Assembly: GCA_051880375.1 (NCBI GenBank)
Contig: JBJENV010000089.1
Location: forward strand, 1 to 37,644
Source of the DNA: SIG299 sp051880375
GTDB lineage: Bacteria; Bacillota; Clostridia; Lachnospirales; Lachnospiraceae
Direction: 5' to 3'
Length of the DNA: 37,644 nucleotides
The notes below the pieces were generated by a model. That model worked only from the letters and a program-made list of their open reading frames with translations. It was not told the origin of the DNA and searched no databases. Within the stretch, counting starts at the first letter, position 1. Each line of letters starts with the position of its first letter. Both the position numbers and the translations under genes were made by a program. Positions 15,519 to 22,405 of the stretch are shown in pieces.

Positions 15519-16520
15519 GTGATAAAAACAATGCTGGTGACCGGCGGCGCCGGTTTTATCGGAGTCAATTTCCTGCAATATGTCCTGAAGCATCATGTCG
15601 CGGAGCGTGTGGTCTGCTATGATGCGCTGACCTATGCGGGGCATATCGAATCGATAGAGGATGCTTTAAAAGGTATGGAGGATGTGGCTGTGCCGGAGTC
15701 AAAGCGTTTTCGCTTTGTCAAGGGTGATGTGGCGGATAAAACCGCTGTATTTGCGGCATTTGAAGAGGAACACCCGGAGGTTGTCGTACACTTTGCGGCG
15801 GAAAGCCACGTAGACCGTTCCATTACAGGACCGGAGGTGTTCTTAACTACGAACGTACTTGGCACGGGCGTGCTGTTAGAGGCAGCAAGACAGTTCGGGG
15901 TCAGGCGGTATCATCAGGTATCGACCGACGAAGTATACGGAGACCTCCCGCTTGACCGTCCGGACTTAAAGTTTACCGAGGAGTCTCCGATTCATACCTC
16001 AAGTCCGTATTCCGCTTCAAAGGCTTCCGCGGATTTACTTGTACTTGCGTACTTCAGAACCTACGGACTTCCGGTGACGATTTCGCGCTGCTCCAATAAC
16101 TACGGACCGTATCAGCACTGCGAAAAGCTGATTCCGCTTATGATTACGCATGCACTGGATCATAAACCGCTTCCGGTGTACGGTACGGGTGAAAATGTAC
16201 GTGACTGGCTGTATGTGGAGGACCACTGTTCTGCCATTCTGTCAATTATTGAAAAGGGTGTCTGCGGTGAAGTGTATAACGTCGGCGACAACAACGAAAG
16301 GAGCAATCTGACGGTAATTCGCCGTATTTTGAAAGAGCTTGGAAAGGACGAAAGCCTGATTTCTTTCGTAGAAGACCGTCTTGGACATGACAGAAGATAT
16401 GCCATTGATGCAGCAAAACTGAGACAGGCAACCGGATGGGAGCCGAAAACATGCTTTGAAGAAGGACTTGCCGAAACGGTTCGCTGGTACCTTGAGCATG
16501 AAGATTGGAGGTTTCAATGA
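15519..16520 (+). CDS. rfbB: dTDP-glucose 4,6-dehydratase
   Basis: Converts dTDP-glucose to dTDP-4-keto-6-deoxyglucose. The 333-residue protein is an extended short-chain dehydrogenase with NAD motif TGGAGFIG (about 8-15). It also has HFAAESHVDRSI, STDEVYGDL, the YSASKASADL stretch carrying the catalytic Tyr-x-x-x-Lys, and SRCSNNYGPYQHCEKLIPLMI. The start is a GTG at 15519, supported by AGGAG 6 nt upstream. It overlaps rfbA by 4 nt (ATGA). It is the first gene of a compact rfbB-rfbA-rfbD block. It may be transcribed partly by read-through from trpS, since no promoter is evident in the 37-nt gap. Confidence 0.96.
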   Translation: MIKTMLVTGGAGFIGVNFLQYVLKHHVAERVVCYDALTYAGHIESIEDALKGMEDVAVPESKRFRFVKGDVADKTAVFAAFEEEHPEVVVHFAAESHVDRSITGPEVFLTTNVLGTGVLLEAARQFGVRRYHQVSTDEVYGDLPLDRPDLKFTEESPIHTSSPYSASKASADLLVLAYFRTYGLPVTISRCSNNYGPYQHCEKLIPLMITHALDHKPLPVYGTGENVRDWLYVEDHCSAILSIIEKGVCGEVYNVGDNNERSNLTVIRRILKELGKDESLISFVEDRLGHDRRYAIDAAKLRQATGWEPKTCFEEGLAETVRWYLEHEDWRFQ

Positions 16521-17395
16521 AAGGAATCATTCTGGCGGGCGGAACGGGAAGCCGTCTGTTCCCGATGACGCTTGTAACTTCAAAACAACTGCTTCCGGTC
16601 TATGACAAGCCGATGATTTATTACCCGATGTCAACATTAATAGAGGCCGGTATCCGTGAGATTCTGATTATTTCGACACCGGAGGATTTGCCGAATTTTA
16701 GACGGCTGTTCGGAAGCGGAGAGTCACTGGGACTTTCGCTTTCCTATATGGTGCAGGAGCATCCGGATGGGCTGGCACAGGCATTTTTACTCGGTAAGGA
16801 ATTTATCGGGGGAGAGCCGTGTGCCATGATTCTCGGAGACAATCTTTTTTACGGAAAAGAGCTTGCGGGCCTGTTAAAAACTGCTGCGAAAAAGAAAACA
16901 GGTGCCACAATTTTTGCAGCTTATACGGAAACGCCGGAACGGCTCGGCGTTATTGAATTTGATGAACAGCACAGGGCGGTTTCCATTGAGGAAAAGCCGA
17001 AAAAGCCAAAGTCCAATTACTGTGTGACCGGTCTGTATTTTTATGACGGCAGAGCGCCGCGCTTTGCGTCAGAATTAAAACCGTCGGCACGCGGAGAACT
17101 GGAAATTACCGATTTGAACAACCGTTATCTTTCTCTTGGAGAGTTGGAGGTAGTCTGCTTAAAGCAGGAGACGGTCTGGATGGACATGGGTACCGTGGAC
17201 TCCCTCTGGACGGCGGCGGAGTTTGTGAAGGAAACACAGGAAAAAACAGGAACCTATATCGGGATGCTTGAGGAGGCAGCCTATCGTCAGGACTTCCTTT
17301 CCAAGGAGGAACTGGCAGCTTATGCTGCTCAGTATCAGGCAACGGCATACGGGGCATACTTAAAGCAGTTGAATTCGGAGGCAGGGAAAGCTTGA
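16517..17395 (+). CDS. rfbA: Glucose-1-phosphate thymidylyltransferase
   Basis: Makes dTDP-glucose from dTTP and glucose-1-phosphate. The 292-residue nucleotidyltransferase starts MKGIILAGGTGSRLFPMT, the nucleotide-binding signature, and has KPMIYYPMSTLIEAGI, GLAQAFLLGKEFIGG, MILGDNLFYG (metal-binding Asp) and VIEFDEQHRAVSIEEKPKKPKSNY. Its length is normal, with no fused extra domain. GGAGG precedes the ATG at 16517, which overlaps the rfbB stop. The upstream ATG at 16505 in the same frame would be translated through the rfbB end and lacks a site. Confidence 0.96.
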   Translation: MKGIILAGGTGSRLFPMTLVTSKQLLPVYDKPMIYYPMSTLIEAGIREILIISTPEDLPNFRRLFGSGESLGLSLSYMVQEHPDGLAQAFLLGKEFIGGEPCAMILGDNLFYGKELAGLLKTAAKKKTGATIFAAYTETPERLGVIEFDEQHRAVSIEEKPKKPKSNYCVTGLYFYDGRAPRFASELKPSARGELEITDLNNRYLSLGELEVVCLKQETVWMDMGTVDSLWTAAEFVKETQEKTGTYIGMLEEAAYRQDFLSKEELAAYAAQYQATAYGAYLKQLNSEAGKA

Positions 17396-18303
17396 AAGTT
17401 TTGGTGACAGGCGCAAACGGCATATTGGGGCGCGCTTTAATCGAGGAATGTAAAAAAGAACAGACAGAGTATGTGGCAATGACGCGTGCGGATGCCGATA
17501 TGACCGATGTCAGGCAGGTGAGACGTTTTATCTGTGAACAGGCACCGGATGTTGTGATTCATTGCGCCGCATATACAAAGGTGGATCAGGCGGAGAGCGA
17601 GCCGGAGCTTTGTCATGCGGTCAATGCGGCAGGAACATGGGCAGTTGCAATGGCATGTAAAGAAACAGATGCCGCACTTTGCTACCTCAGTACCGACTAT
17701 GTGTTTCACGGGAAAGGAACAAAACCGCATAAGGAATCGGAACAGCCGAGACCGCTCAGTGTATACGGGCAGTCCAAATATGAAGGGGAGCTTGCCGCAA
17801 AGAGTCTCAAAAAGCACTATATCGTGCGCGCTTCGTGGACCTATGGAGATGACGGGGAAAGCTTTCTTACGACCATGCTGCGGCTCGGAGCCGGGAAAAA
17901 GCAGATTTCGGTTGTGAACGACCAGATTGGTGCGCCGGTGTACGCAAAGGAGCTGGCTCCACTGCTTCTTGCACTGGTTAAGACAGAACGTTACGGAACC
18001 TATCATGCTACCGGACAGGGCGAGTGTTCGTTTGCGGATTACGCGGCGTATATCATGGAAACAGCGGGACTTCCGGCAAAGATTGTACCGGTGTCAAGCG
18101 AGCAGTATGTGCAGAGTATGCTGAAGAGTATGCAGGCAGCCGGGCGCACAGGAAAGATAGCCGAACGTCCGAAAAACAGCAGGCTTTCGATGGAAGAACT
18201 GAAAAAAGCCGGTCTGGAATTGCTTCCGGACTGGAAGGCTTCCGTGAAACGGGCAATCGAGTATCGGAAAGAGCGGGAAAACGGAGAAAATAAGACAGAG
18301 TAA
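17392..18303 (+). CDS. rfbD: dTDP-4-dehydrorhamnose reductase
   Basis: Last step of dTDP-L-rhamnose synthesis: reduces dTDP-4-keto-L-rhamnose. The 303-residue short-chain dehydrogenase shows VTGANGILGRALIEE (about 4-18, cofactor site), VIHCAAYTKVDQAESEPELCHAVNA, LSTDYVFHGKG, and YGQSKYEGEL with the Tyr-x-x-x-Lys pair. It then has VRASWTYG and VVNDQIGAPVYAKELA. The start appears to be a TTG at 17392 inside a TTGA overlap with the rfbA stop, with GGAGG at 17377-17381; no suitable ATG is near. The C-terminal helix TGKIAERPKNSRLSMEELKKAGLELLPDW is typical of the family. The epimerase gene rfbC, needed between RfbB and RfbD, is not in this cluster. Confidence 0.93.
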   Translation: MKVLVTGANGILGRALIEECKKEQTEYVAMTRADADMTDVRQVRRFICEQAPDVVIHCAAYTKVDQAESEPELCHAVNAAGTWAVAMACKETDAALCYLSTDYVFHGKGTKPHKESEQPRPLSVYGQSKYEGELAAKSLKKHYIVRASWTYGDDGESFLTTMLRLGAGKKQISVVNDQIGAPVYAKELAPLLLALVKTERYGTYHATGQGECSFADYAAYIMETAGLPAKIVPVSSEQYVQSMLKSMQAAGRTGKIAERPKNSRLSMEELKKAGLELLPDWKASVKRAIEYRKERENGENKTE

Positions 18304-18315
18304 AGAGGAAACTTC

Positions 18316-19122
18316 ATGGACTATAAAATTATCGTGCTTGATATTGACGGAACACTGACCAACTCGAAAAAGGAGATTTCGCCGGAAACGCTGCAGGCAT
18401 TGTTAGAAATCCAGGAGAGGGGCTTTAAAGTGGCGGTAGCCTCGGGGCGCCCGACTCCGGGAGTGCGCGGGGTGGCAGAGGAACTAAAGCTTGCAAAGTA
18501 CGGAAATTATGTGCTCTCGTTTAACGGAGCGCGTATTATGAATTATCAGACAAAGGAAATCGTTTATCAGAAGACGATGAGCGCGGCAATGGCAGCGACA
18601 CTGAAAGAAGATGCCACAGAGTATGGAGTCGGCATGCTGACCTATGATGAGGACGGTGCGATTGCGGCAACCCCTGTGGATTCGTATATGGAAATCGAAG
18701 CACGGATTAACCGGATTGCAATCAAACAGCCGGAGAATTTTGCGGCTTATGTGAATTTTCCGGTGAACAAGTGCTTAATGACCGGAGAACCGGAGCATCT
18801 GGTAAAGGTGGAGGCAGCATTGAAACAGAAGTATCATGGTCTGCTGAACATTTTCCGTTCCGAACCGTACTTCCTTGAACTGATGCCGATGGGAATCGAT
18901 AAGGCGGCAACGCTTGCAAAGCTGCTGCAGCTGTTAGGACTTTCGGCAGACCAGATGATTTGTTGCGGCGACGGTTTTAACGACATTACGATGATTGAGT
19001 ACGCCGGACTCGGAGTGGCAATGGCAAATGCGAGAGAAGAAGTGCTTGCGGCAGCGGACTATGTGACGGCGTCCAATGATGAGAACGGAATACTTCAGGT
19101 AATACAAAAATTTATTCTTTAG
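18316..19122 (+). CDS. Cof-type HAD-IIB hydrolase (sugar phosphatase-like)
   Basis: A 268-residue phosphatase of the haloacid dehalogenase superfamily. It shows motif I LDIDGTLTNS (about 8-17, nucleophile and acid Asp), motif II VASGRPTPG, a long type IIB cap, a Lys in the region DKAATL and motif IV CGDGFNDITMIEYAG (about 216-230) with metal-binding Asp residues. These enzymes remove phosphate from sugar phosphates or cofactors with loose specificity, so the substrate cannot be named. AGAGGAAA precedes the ATG, 12 nt after rfbD; it may ride on the rfb transcript. No clear terminator follows before the met leader promoter. Confidence 0.9.
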   Translation: MDYKIIVLDIDGTLTNSKKEISPETLQALLEIQERGFKVAVASGRPTPGVRGVAEELKLAKYGNYVLSFNGARIMNYQTKEIVYQKTMSAAMAATLKEDATEYGVGMLTYDEDGAIAATPVDSYMEIEARINRIAIKQPENFAAYVNFPVNKCLMTGEPEHLVKVEAALKQKYHGLLNIFRSEPYFLELMPMGIDKAATLAKLLQLLGLSADQMICCGDGFNDITMIEYAGLGVAMANAREEVLAAADYVTASNDENGILQVIQKFIL

Positions 19123-19167
19123 AAATTTTGCAGAAATTTTGTGTCAAAAGAAAAATTAATTTGGTTA

Positions 19168-19196
19168 TTGACAAACAGAAGCTTCGGTGATAAGAT
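19168..19196 (+). promoter_or_regulatory. Promoter of the met leader and metQNI
   Basis: TTGACA at 19168-19173, a 17-bp spacer and TAAGAT at 19191-19196, giving a start point near 19203. The spacer contains the palindrome GAAGCTTC, which is also present in both arms of the downstream terminator; whether that matters is not known. Confidence 0.75.
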
Positions 19197-19241
19197 AACG
19201 TCAATCAAAACGATTCTTTCCTTAAGAAAGGAGAAAGCACG

Positions 19242-19346
19242 ATGAGAAATCAGAAGGCAATGTTCATGGATATGATGATGCCGATGTGCATGTGTAGCAT
19301 GTGCATGTTTTCCTATGCTGATTTTTCCGAGATGCTTTCCGCTTAA
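19242..19346 (+). CDS. Methionine-rich leader peptide upstream of metQNI
   Basis: A 34-codon reading frame starting MRNQKAMFMDMMMPMCMCSM and ending in the stop at 19344-19346. It holds 11 Met and 3 Cys, with nine Met between residues 9 and 22 and the core MDMMMPMCMCSMCM. A clear ribosome site AAGGAG lies about 8 nt ahead of the ATG and the promoter is about 45 nt ahead. It has no signal peptide and no resemblance to a known protein. A strong terminator begins 51 nt after its stop, and a methionine importer operon follows. This is the layout of a ribosome-stalling attenuator: scarce Met-tRNA would stall translation in the Met run. Two short segments at its end can pair with the 5' arm of the terminator. 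The function is inference; the reading frame and its composition are seen directly. Confidence 0.8.
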   Translation: MRNQKAMFMDMMMPMCMCSMCMFSYADFSEMLSA

Positions 19347-19397
19347 TAAGCAGGAACTGTTTTGTGCAATGTGGTAAAGGATAATTGCTGAAAACGG

Positions 19398-19427
19398 AGG
19401 GAAGCTTCAACGGAAGCTTCCCTTTTT
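19398..19427 (+). terminator. Intrinsic terminator (attenuator) in the met leader
   Basis: An 11-bp stem AGGGAAGCTTC / GAAGCTTCCCT with loop AACG, running into TTTTT at 19423-19427. It lies between the leader peptide and metQ, with no second promoter visible before metQ, so transcription of metQNI must pass through it. Confidence 0.9.
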
Positions 19428-19430
19428 GAT

Positions 19431-19500
19431 GTTCGCCGAAAGGCGCACTTTTCCGGGAACAAAGAGTACATAGTATCCTGCGCAGGAGCTTTGTCCGGAA
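19431..19500 (+). other. Structured leader segment between attenuator and metQ
   Basis: Two further hairpins lie behind the terminator. The first is CGCC-GAAA-GGCG (19434-19445). The second is a longer stem TTCCGG-GA-ACAAAG (19451-19464) pairing with CTTTGT-CCGGAA (19489-19500), with a 2-nt bulge, enclosing the palindrome TCCTGCGCAGGA. It does not match the S-box SAM riboswitch or a T-box core. It may be an mRNA stability element or a second control layer. Confidence 0.5.
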
Positions 19501-19553
19501 CAGCTTCCGCCACAAAATATCAAAAAGAATATGTGTAAAAAAGGAGAATGCTT

Positions 19554-20411
19554 ATGAAAAAGATTGTTTCTAAACTGATTACGGCAGTACTTACGGTTAC
19601 CACGTTACTTTCCTTCGCGGCATGCGGCGGAAACAAGGACACTTTGACAATTGCGATTCCGAACGACACAACAAATGAGGCAAGAGCACTGTTGCTGTTA
19701 GAAGATTTAGGATATCTTACGTTAAAAGAGGGCGCCGGCATCACGGCAACGATTCGTGACATTGCAGACAATCCGTATGAAATAACCTTCAAAGAGGTTG
19801 AGGCTGCACAGCTTCCGAATGTATTAAAGGATGTAGATTATGCAGTCATCAATTCCAACTATGCATTGGAGGCAGGTTTAAATCCGGTAAAGAATGCCCT
19901 GGCTCTGGAAGGTTCCTCTTCTGCCTACAGCAATATTCTTGCAGTGAAGGAAGGAAACGAGGGAACCGATAAGATTAAGGCACTGGTAGCTGCACTGGAG
20001 AGCAAGCAGGTGGCAGACTTCATTCTGAAGCAGTATGAAGGTGCGGTGGTCAGCGTAGTCGAGAATCCGGGAGACGGCTATGATGCTACGGTGGATTATG
20101 CAGCACTGGCAGGAACAACGATTTCGGTTGCAGCTTCTCCGACACCGCACGCCGAGATTTTAAAGATTGCACAGGAAATTCTTGCAGCAAAGGACATCAC
20201 ATTAAAGATTGTAGAGTACACTGATTATGTGCAGCCGAACAATGTCGTAGAGAGCGGAGAACTGGATGCAAACTACTTCCAGCACGTACCGTATCTGGAT
20301 GACTTCAATAAAGAAAACGGCACACATATCGTATCGGCTGCTGCCATTCATGTAGAGCCAATCGGAATTTACGGCGGAAAGCAGGATTCGCTGGATGCCA
20401 TTAAAAAGTAA
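19554..20411 (+). CDS. metQ: Methionine ABC transporter binding lipoprotein, circularly permuted MetQ
   Basis: The substrate-binding lipoprotein of a methionine importer, 285 residues. Residues 1-24 are a lipoprotein signal ending in the lipobox FAAC (Cys 24). Residues 29-168 (DTLTIAIPNDTTNEARALLL to YEGAVVSV) correspond to the second part of ordinary MetQ. Residues 188-285 (TTISVAASPTPHAEILKIAQ, TDYVQPN, GELDANYFQHVPYL, IHVEPIGIYGGKQDSLDAIKK) correspond to its first part. The two segments are therefore swapped and joined by a linker (about 169-187), with new ends at the hinge where normal MetQ runs from SLDEL into the VPNDPTN segment. Both segments keep family motifs and there is no frameshift. 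AAAGGAG favours the ATG at 19554 over the one at 19548. metN follows after 25 nt. Confidence 0.93.
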   Translation: MKKIVSKLITAVLTVTTLLSFAACGGNKDTLTIAIPNDTTNEARALLLLEDLGYLTLKEGAGITATIRDIADNPYEITFKEVEAAQLPNVLKDVDYAVINSNYALEAGLNPVKNALALEGSSSAYSNILAVKEGNEGTDKIKALVAALESKQVADFILKQYEGAVVSVVENPGDGYDATVDYAALAGTTISVAASPTPHAEILKIAQEILAAKDITLKIVEYTDYVQPNNVVESGELDANYFQHVPYLDDFNKENGTHIVSAAAIHVEPIGIYGGKQDSLDAIKK

Positions 20412-20436
20412 GGAAACTTAAGAATGGAGATTAGAA

Positions 20437-21447
20437 ATGATTGAAATCAGGAATTTGTCCAAGTCATTTTCCTCTGCGGACGGAACCGTAGAAGCACTAA
20501 AGCAGGTTTCGCTGACGGTACAGGACGGAGATATTTATGGAATTATCGGCATGAGCGGTGCCGGAAAAAGCACGCTGGTGCGGTGCATTAATATGTTGGA
20601 GCGGCCGACGGAGGGAAGCGTTCTGATTGACGGACAGGATATCGGAGCACTGCCGCTTCCTGAGCTTCGCAAGGTGCGCAGAGAGGTGACAATGATTTTT
20701 CAGGGTTTCAATCTCCTGATGCAAAGAACCTGTCTGAAAAATGTCTGTTTTCCGATGGAATTGGCAGGCGTAAAAAAGGCAGAAGCAAAAAAGCGGGCAA
20801 TGGAGCTGCTTGAAGTCGTAGGACTGCCGGATAAGGCAAACCGCTATCCGGCGCAGCTGTCCGGTGGCCAGCAGCAGAGAATCGCCATTGCAAGAGCGCT
20901 GGCAACCAATCCGAAGGTGTTGCTTTGCGATGAGGCAACAAGCGCACTTGACCCGAAAACAACACATTCTATTCTGGAGTTAATCAAGGAAATCAATCAG
21001 AAGCTTGGGATTACGGTCATAGTCATTACGCATCAGATGAGCGTGGTTGAGGAAATCTGCAACCGGGTGGCAATTCTGGACGGCGGCGCTGTCGCAGAGG
21101 AAGGTCCGGTCAGTGAAATCTTTTCCCATCCGAAGTCGGAGGCGGCAAAGCATCTGGTCTTTCCGGAGGGTGCCGAGGAAATTGTGACGGAGTATACGGG
21201 CGGAAACCGCATCCGTGTTGTCTTTAACGGAGCTTTAGCAACCAAAACGCCGCTCATTGCAAAGCTTGCGATGGAAAAGCAGATTGCGGCAAACATTCTG
21301 GCGGCATCGACCAAGTGTCTCGGTGATAAGGTGTACGGAAATATGCTGCTTGAAATCGACGGAACAAAAGAGCAGGCGAAGATTGCAATGGAATATCTGC
21401 AGGCATTTGCAGATGTTACGGTTACGGAGGTAGGGGAAGATGCTTGA
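20437..21447 (+). CDS. metN: Methionine ABC transporter ATP-binding protein
   Basis: The ATPase of the MetNIQ importer, 336 residues. It shows Walker A GMSGAGKST (about 38-46), Q-loop MIFQGFNLL, signature LSGGQQQR, Walker B VLLCDEATSALD and the switch His in VITHQM. After the ATPase domain comes a C-terminal NIL domain (about 250-332: IRVVFNGALATKTPLIAKLA to MEYLQAFADVTVTEV), which in E. coli MetN binds cytoplasmic methionine and shuts down transport. Length and order are normal, unlike the binding protein. It overlaps metI by 8 nt. Confidence 0.96.
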   Translation: MIEIRNLSKSFSSADGTVEALKQVSLTVQDGDIYGIIGMSGAGKSTLVRCINMLERPTEGSVLIDGQDIGALPLPELRKVRREVTMIFQGFNLLMQRTCLKNVCFPMELAGVKKAEAKKRAMELLEVVGLPDKANRYPAQLSGGQQQRIAIARALATNPKVLLCDEATSALDPKTTHSILELIKEINQKLGITVIVITHQMSVVEEICNRVAILDGGAVAEEGPVSEIFSHPKSEAAKHLVFPEGAEEIVTEYTGGNRIRVVFNGALATKTPLIAKLAMEKQIAANILAASTKCLGDKVYGNMLLEIDGTKEQAKIAMEYLQAFADVTVTEVGEDA

Positions 21448-22144
21448 GAAAATGTTATCTGCCGAGGCGTTTACGGAGGCAGTGGAAATTATACGGACGG
21501 AGTTTTTGTTCGGTCTGTGGGAAACGCTTTATGTGACGGTCATTGCAACCGCATTTGCCATTCTTTTAGGTCTTCCGCTCGGAGTACTGTTAGTGACGGG
21601 AGAAAAAAACGGTGTTTATCCGCTGCCAAGGTGGCTGATGCATCTGCTGAACGCAGCAATTAATCTGCTCCGTTCCATTCCGTTTCTGATTTTGATGATT
21701 ATGGTATTTCCTCTGACAAGACTGATCGTAGGGACTTCGGTAGGAACGGTTGCTTCGATTGTACCGCTGACCGTGGCGGCGTTCCCGTTTGTGGCAAGAC
21801 TGATTGAGGGAAGCTTACGGGAAGTCAATCCGAACATCATTGAGGCGGCGCAGAGTATGGGCGCAACCCCGTTTCAAATTATAACAAAGGTGATGCTTCC
21901 GGAAAGCGTACCGTCGCTCATTTCCAATCTGACGATTGCCATTACCACAATTCTCGGTTATTCGGCCATGAGCGGAATCATCGGCGGCGGCGGTCTCGGA
22001 AAAATAGCAATCAACTATGGCTATTACCGCTACAAATATCTGGTGATGCTGTGCGCAGTCGTGCTGCTCGTACTGTTGGTACAGATGTTCCAGAGCATCG
22101 GAACGAGGCTGTCCGTGAAAGCCGACAAACGTTTGAAAAATTAG
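21440..22144 (+). CDS. metI: Methionine ABC transporter permease
   Basis: The membrane subunit of the importer, 234 residues with five hydrophobic segments. It starts with LFGLWETLYVTVIATAFAILLGLPLGVLLV and has the coupling-helix EAA motif in EAAQSMGATPFQIITKVMLPESVPSLI (about 135-161). The segment LGYSAMSGIIGGGGLGKIAINYGYYRY is characteristic of MetI. GGAGG precedes the ATG, which overlaps the metN end. It is the last gene of the operon; a long palindrome follows 15 nt later. Confidence 0.95.
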   Translation: MLEKMLSAEAFTEAVEIIRTEFLFGLWETLYVTVIATAFAILLGLPLGVLLVTGEKNGVYPLPRWLMHLLNAAINLLRSIPFLILMIMVFPLTRLIVGTSVGTVASIVPLTVAAFPFVARLIEGSLREVNPNIIEAAQSMGATPFQIITKVMLPESVPSLISNLTIAITTILGYSAMSGIIGGGGLGKIAINYGYYRYKYLVMLCAVVLLVLLVQMFQSIGTRLSVKADKRLKN

Positions 22145-22159
22145 AAGGCAGAACATGAT

Positions 22160-22340
22160 AAAACGATAATCCATTTTGATATCCGTTGTTCGCTTGCACC
22201 TCCTGACACCTGTGTGTTCCTGTCGGACAAAGTCAAATAGAGAGCTTATCTGGATGATAGATACGTTGACTTTGTCCGCCAAGAGCCACACAGCTGTCTC
22301 GGTGATGCGTACAACCGGATACAAAATGGATTATTGTTTT
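22160..22340. repeat. Long imperfect palindrome (about 180 bp) between metI and the GH31 gene
   Basis: The left arm 22160-22236 and the right arm 22266-22340 are imperfect reverse complements along their whole length. Examples are ATAATCCATTTTG against CAAAATGGATTAT, and CGGACAAAGTCAA against TTGACTTTGTCCG. A 29-nt centre separates them. The right end runs into TTTTTT (22337-22342). It sits between convergent genes, so it could act as a bidirectional terminator, but it is far larger than a terminator needs to be and resembles a MITE-like element. No credible gene is seen inside. Confidence 0.85.
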
Positions 22341-22405
22341 TTATGCCGACGATTATTCTAATTTTTCAAAGGTTCATAATTCGCAGACTGATTTATAGTC
22401 CTTGC

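Noticed and set aside
19130..19548. S-box SAM riboswitch or Met T-box ahead of metQ
   Set aside because: Neither the S-box conserved blocks nor a TGGNACCGCG T-box core is present; the Met-rich frame and terminator explain the leader better.
19554..20411. metQ as a frameshifted or chimeric pseudogene
   Set aside because: A single uninterrupted frame with signal, lipobox and both segments, plus intact metN and metI behind it, argues for a working gene with changed order.
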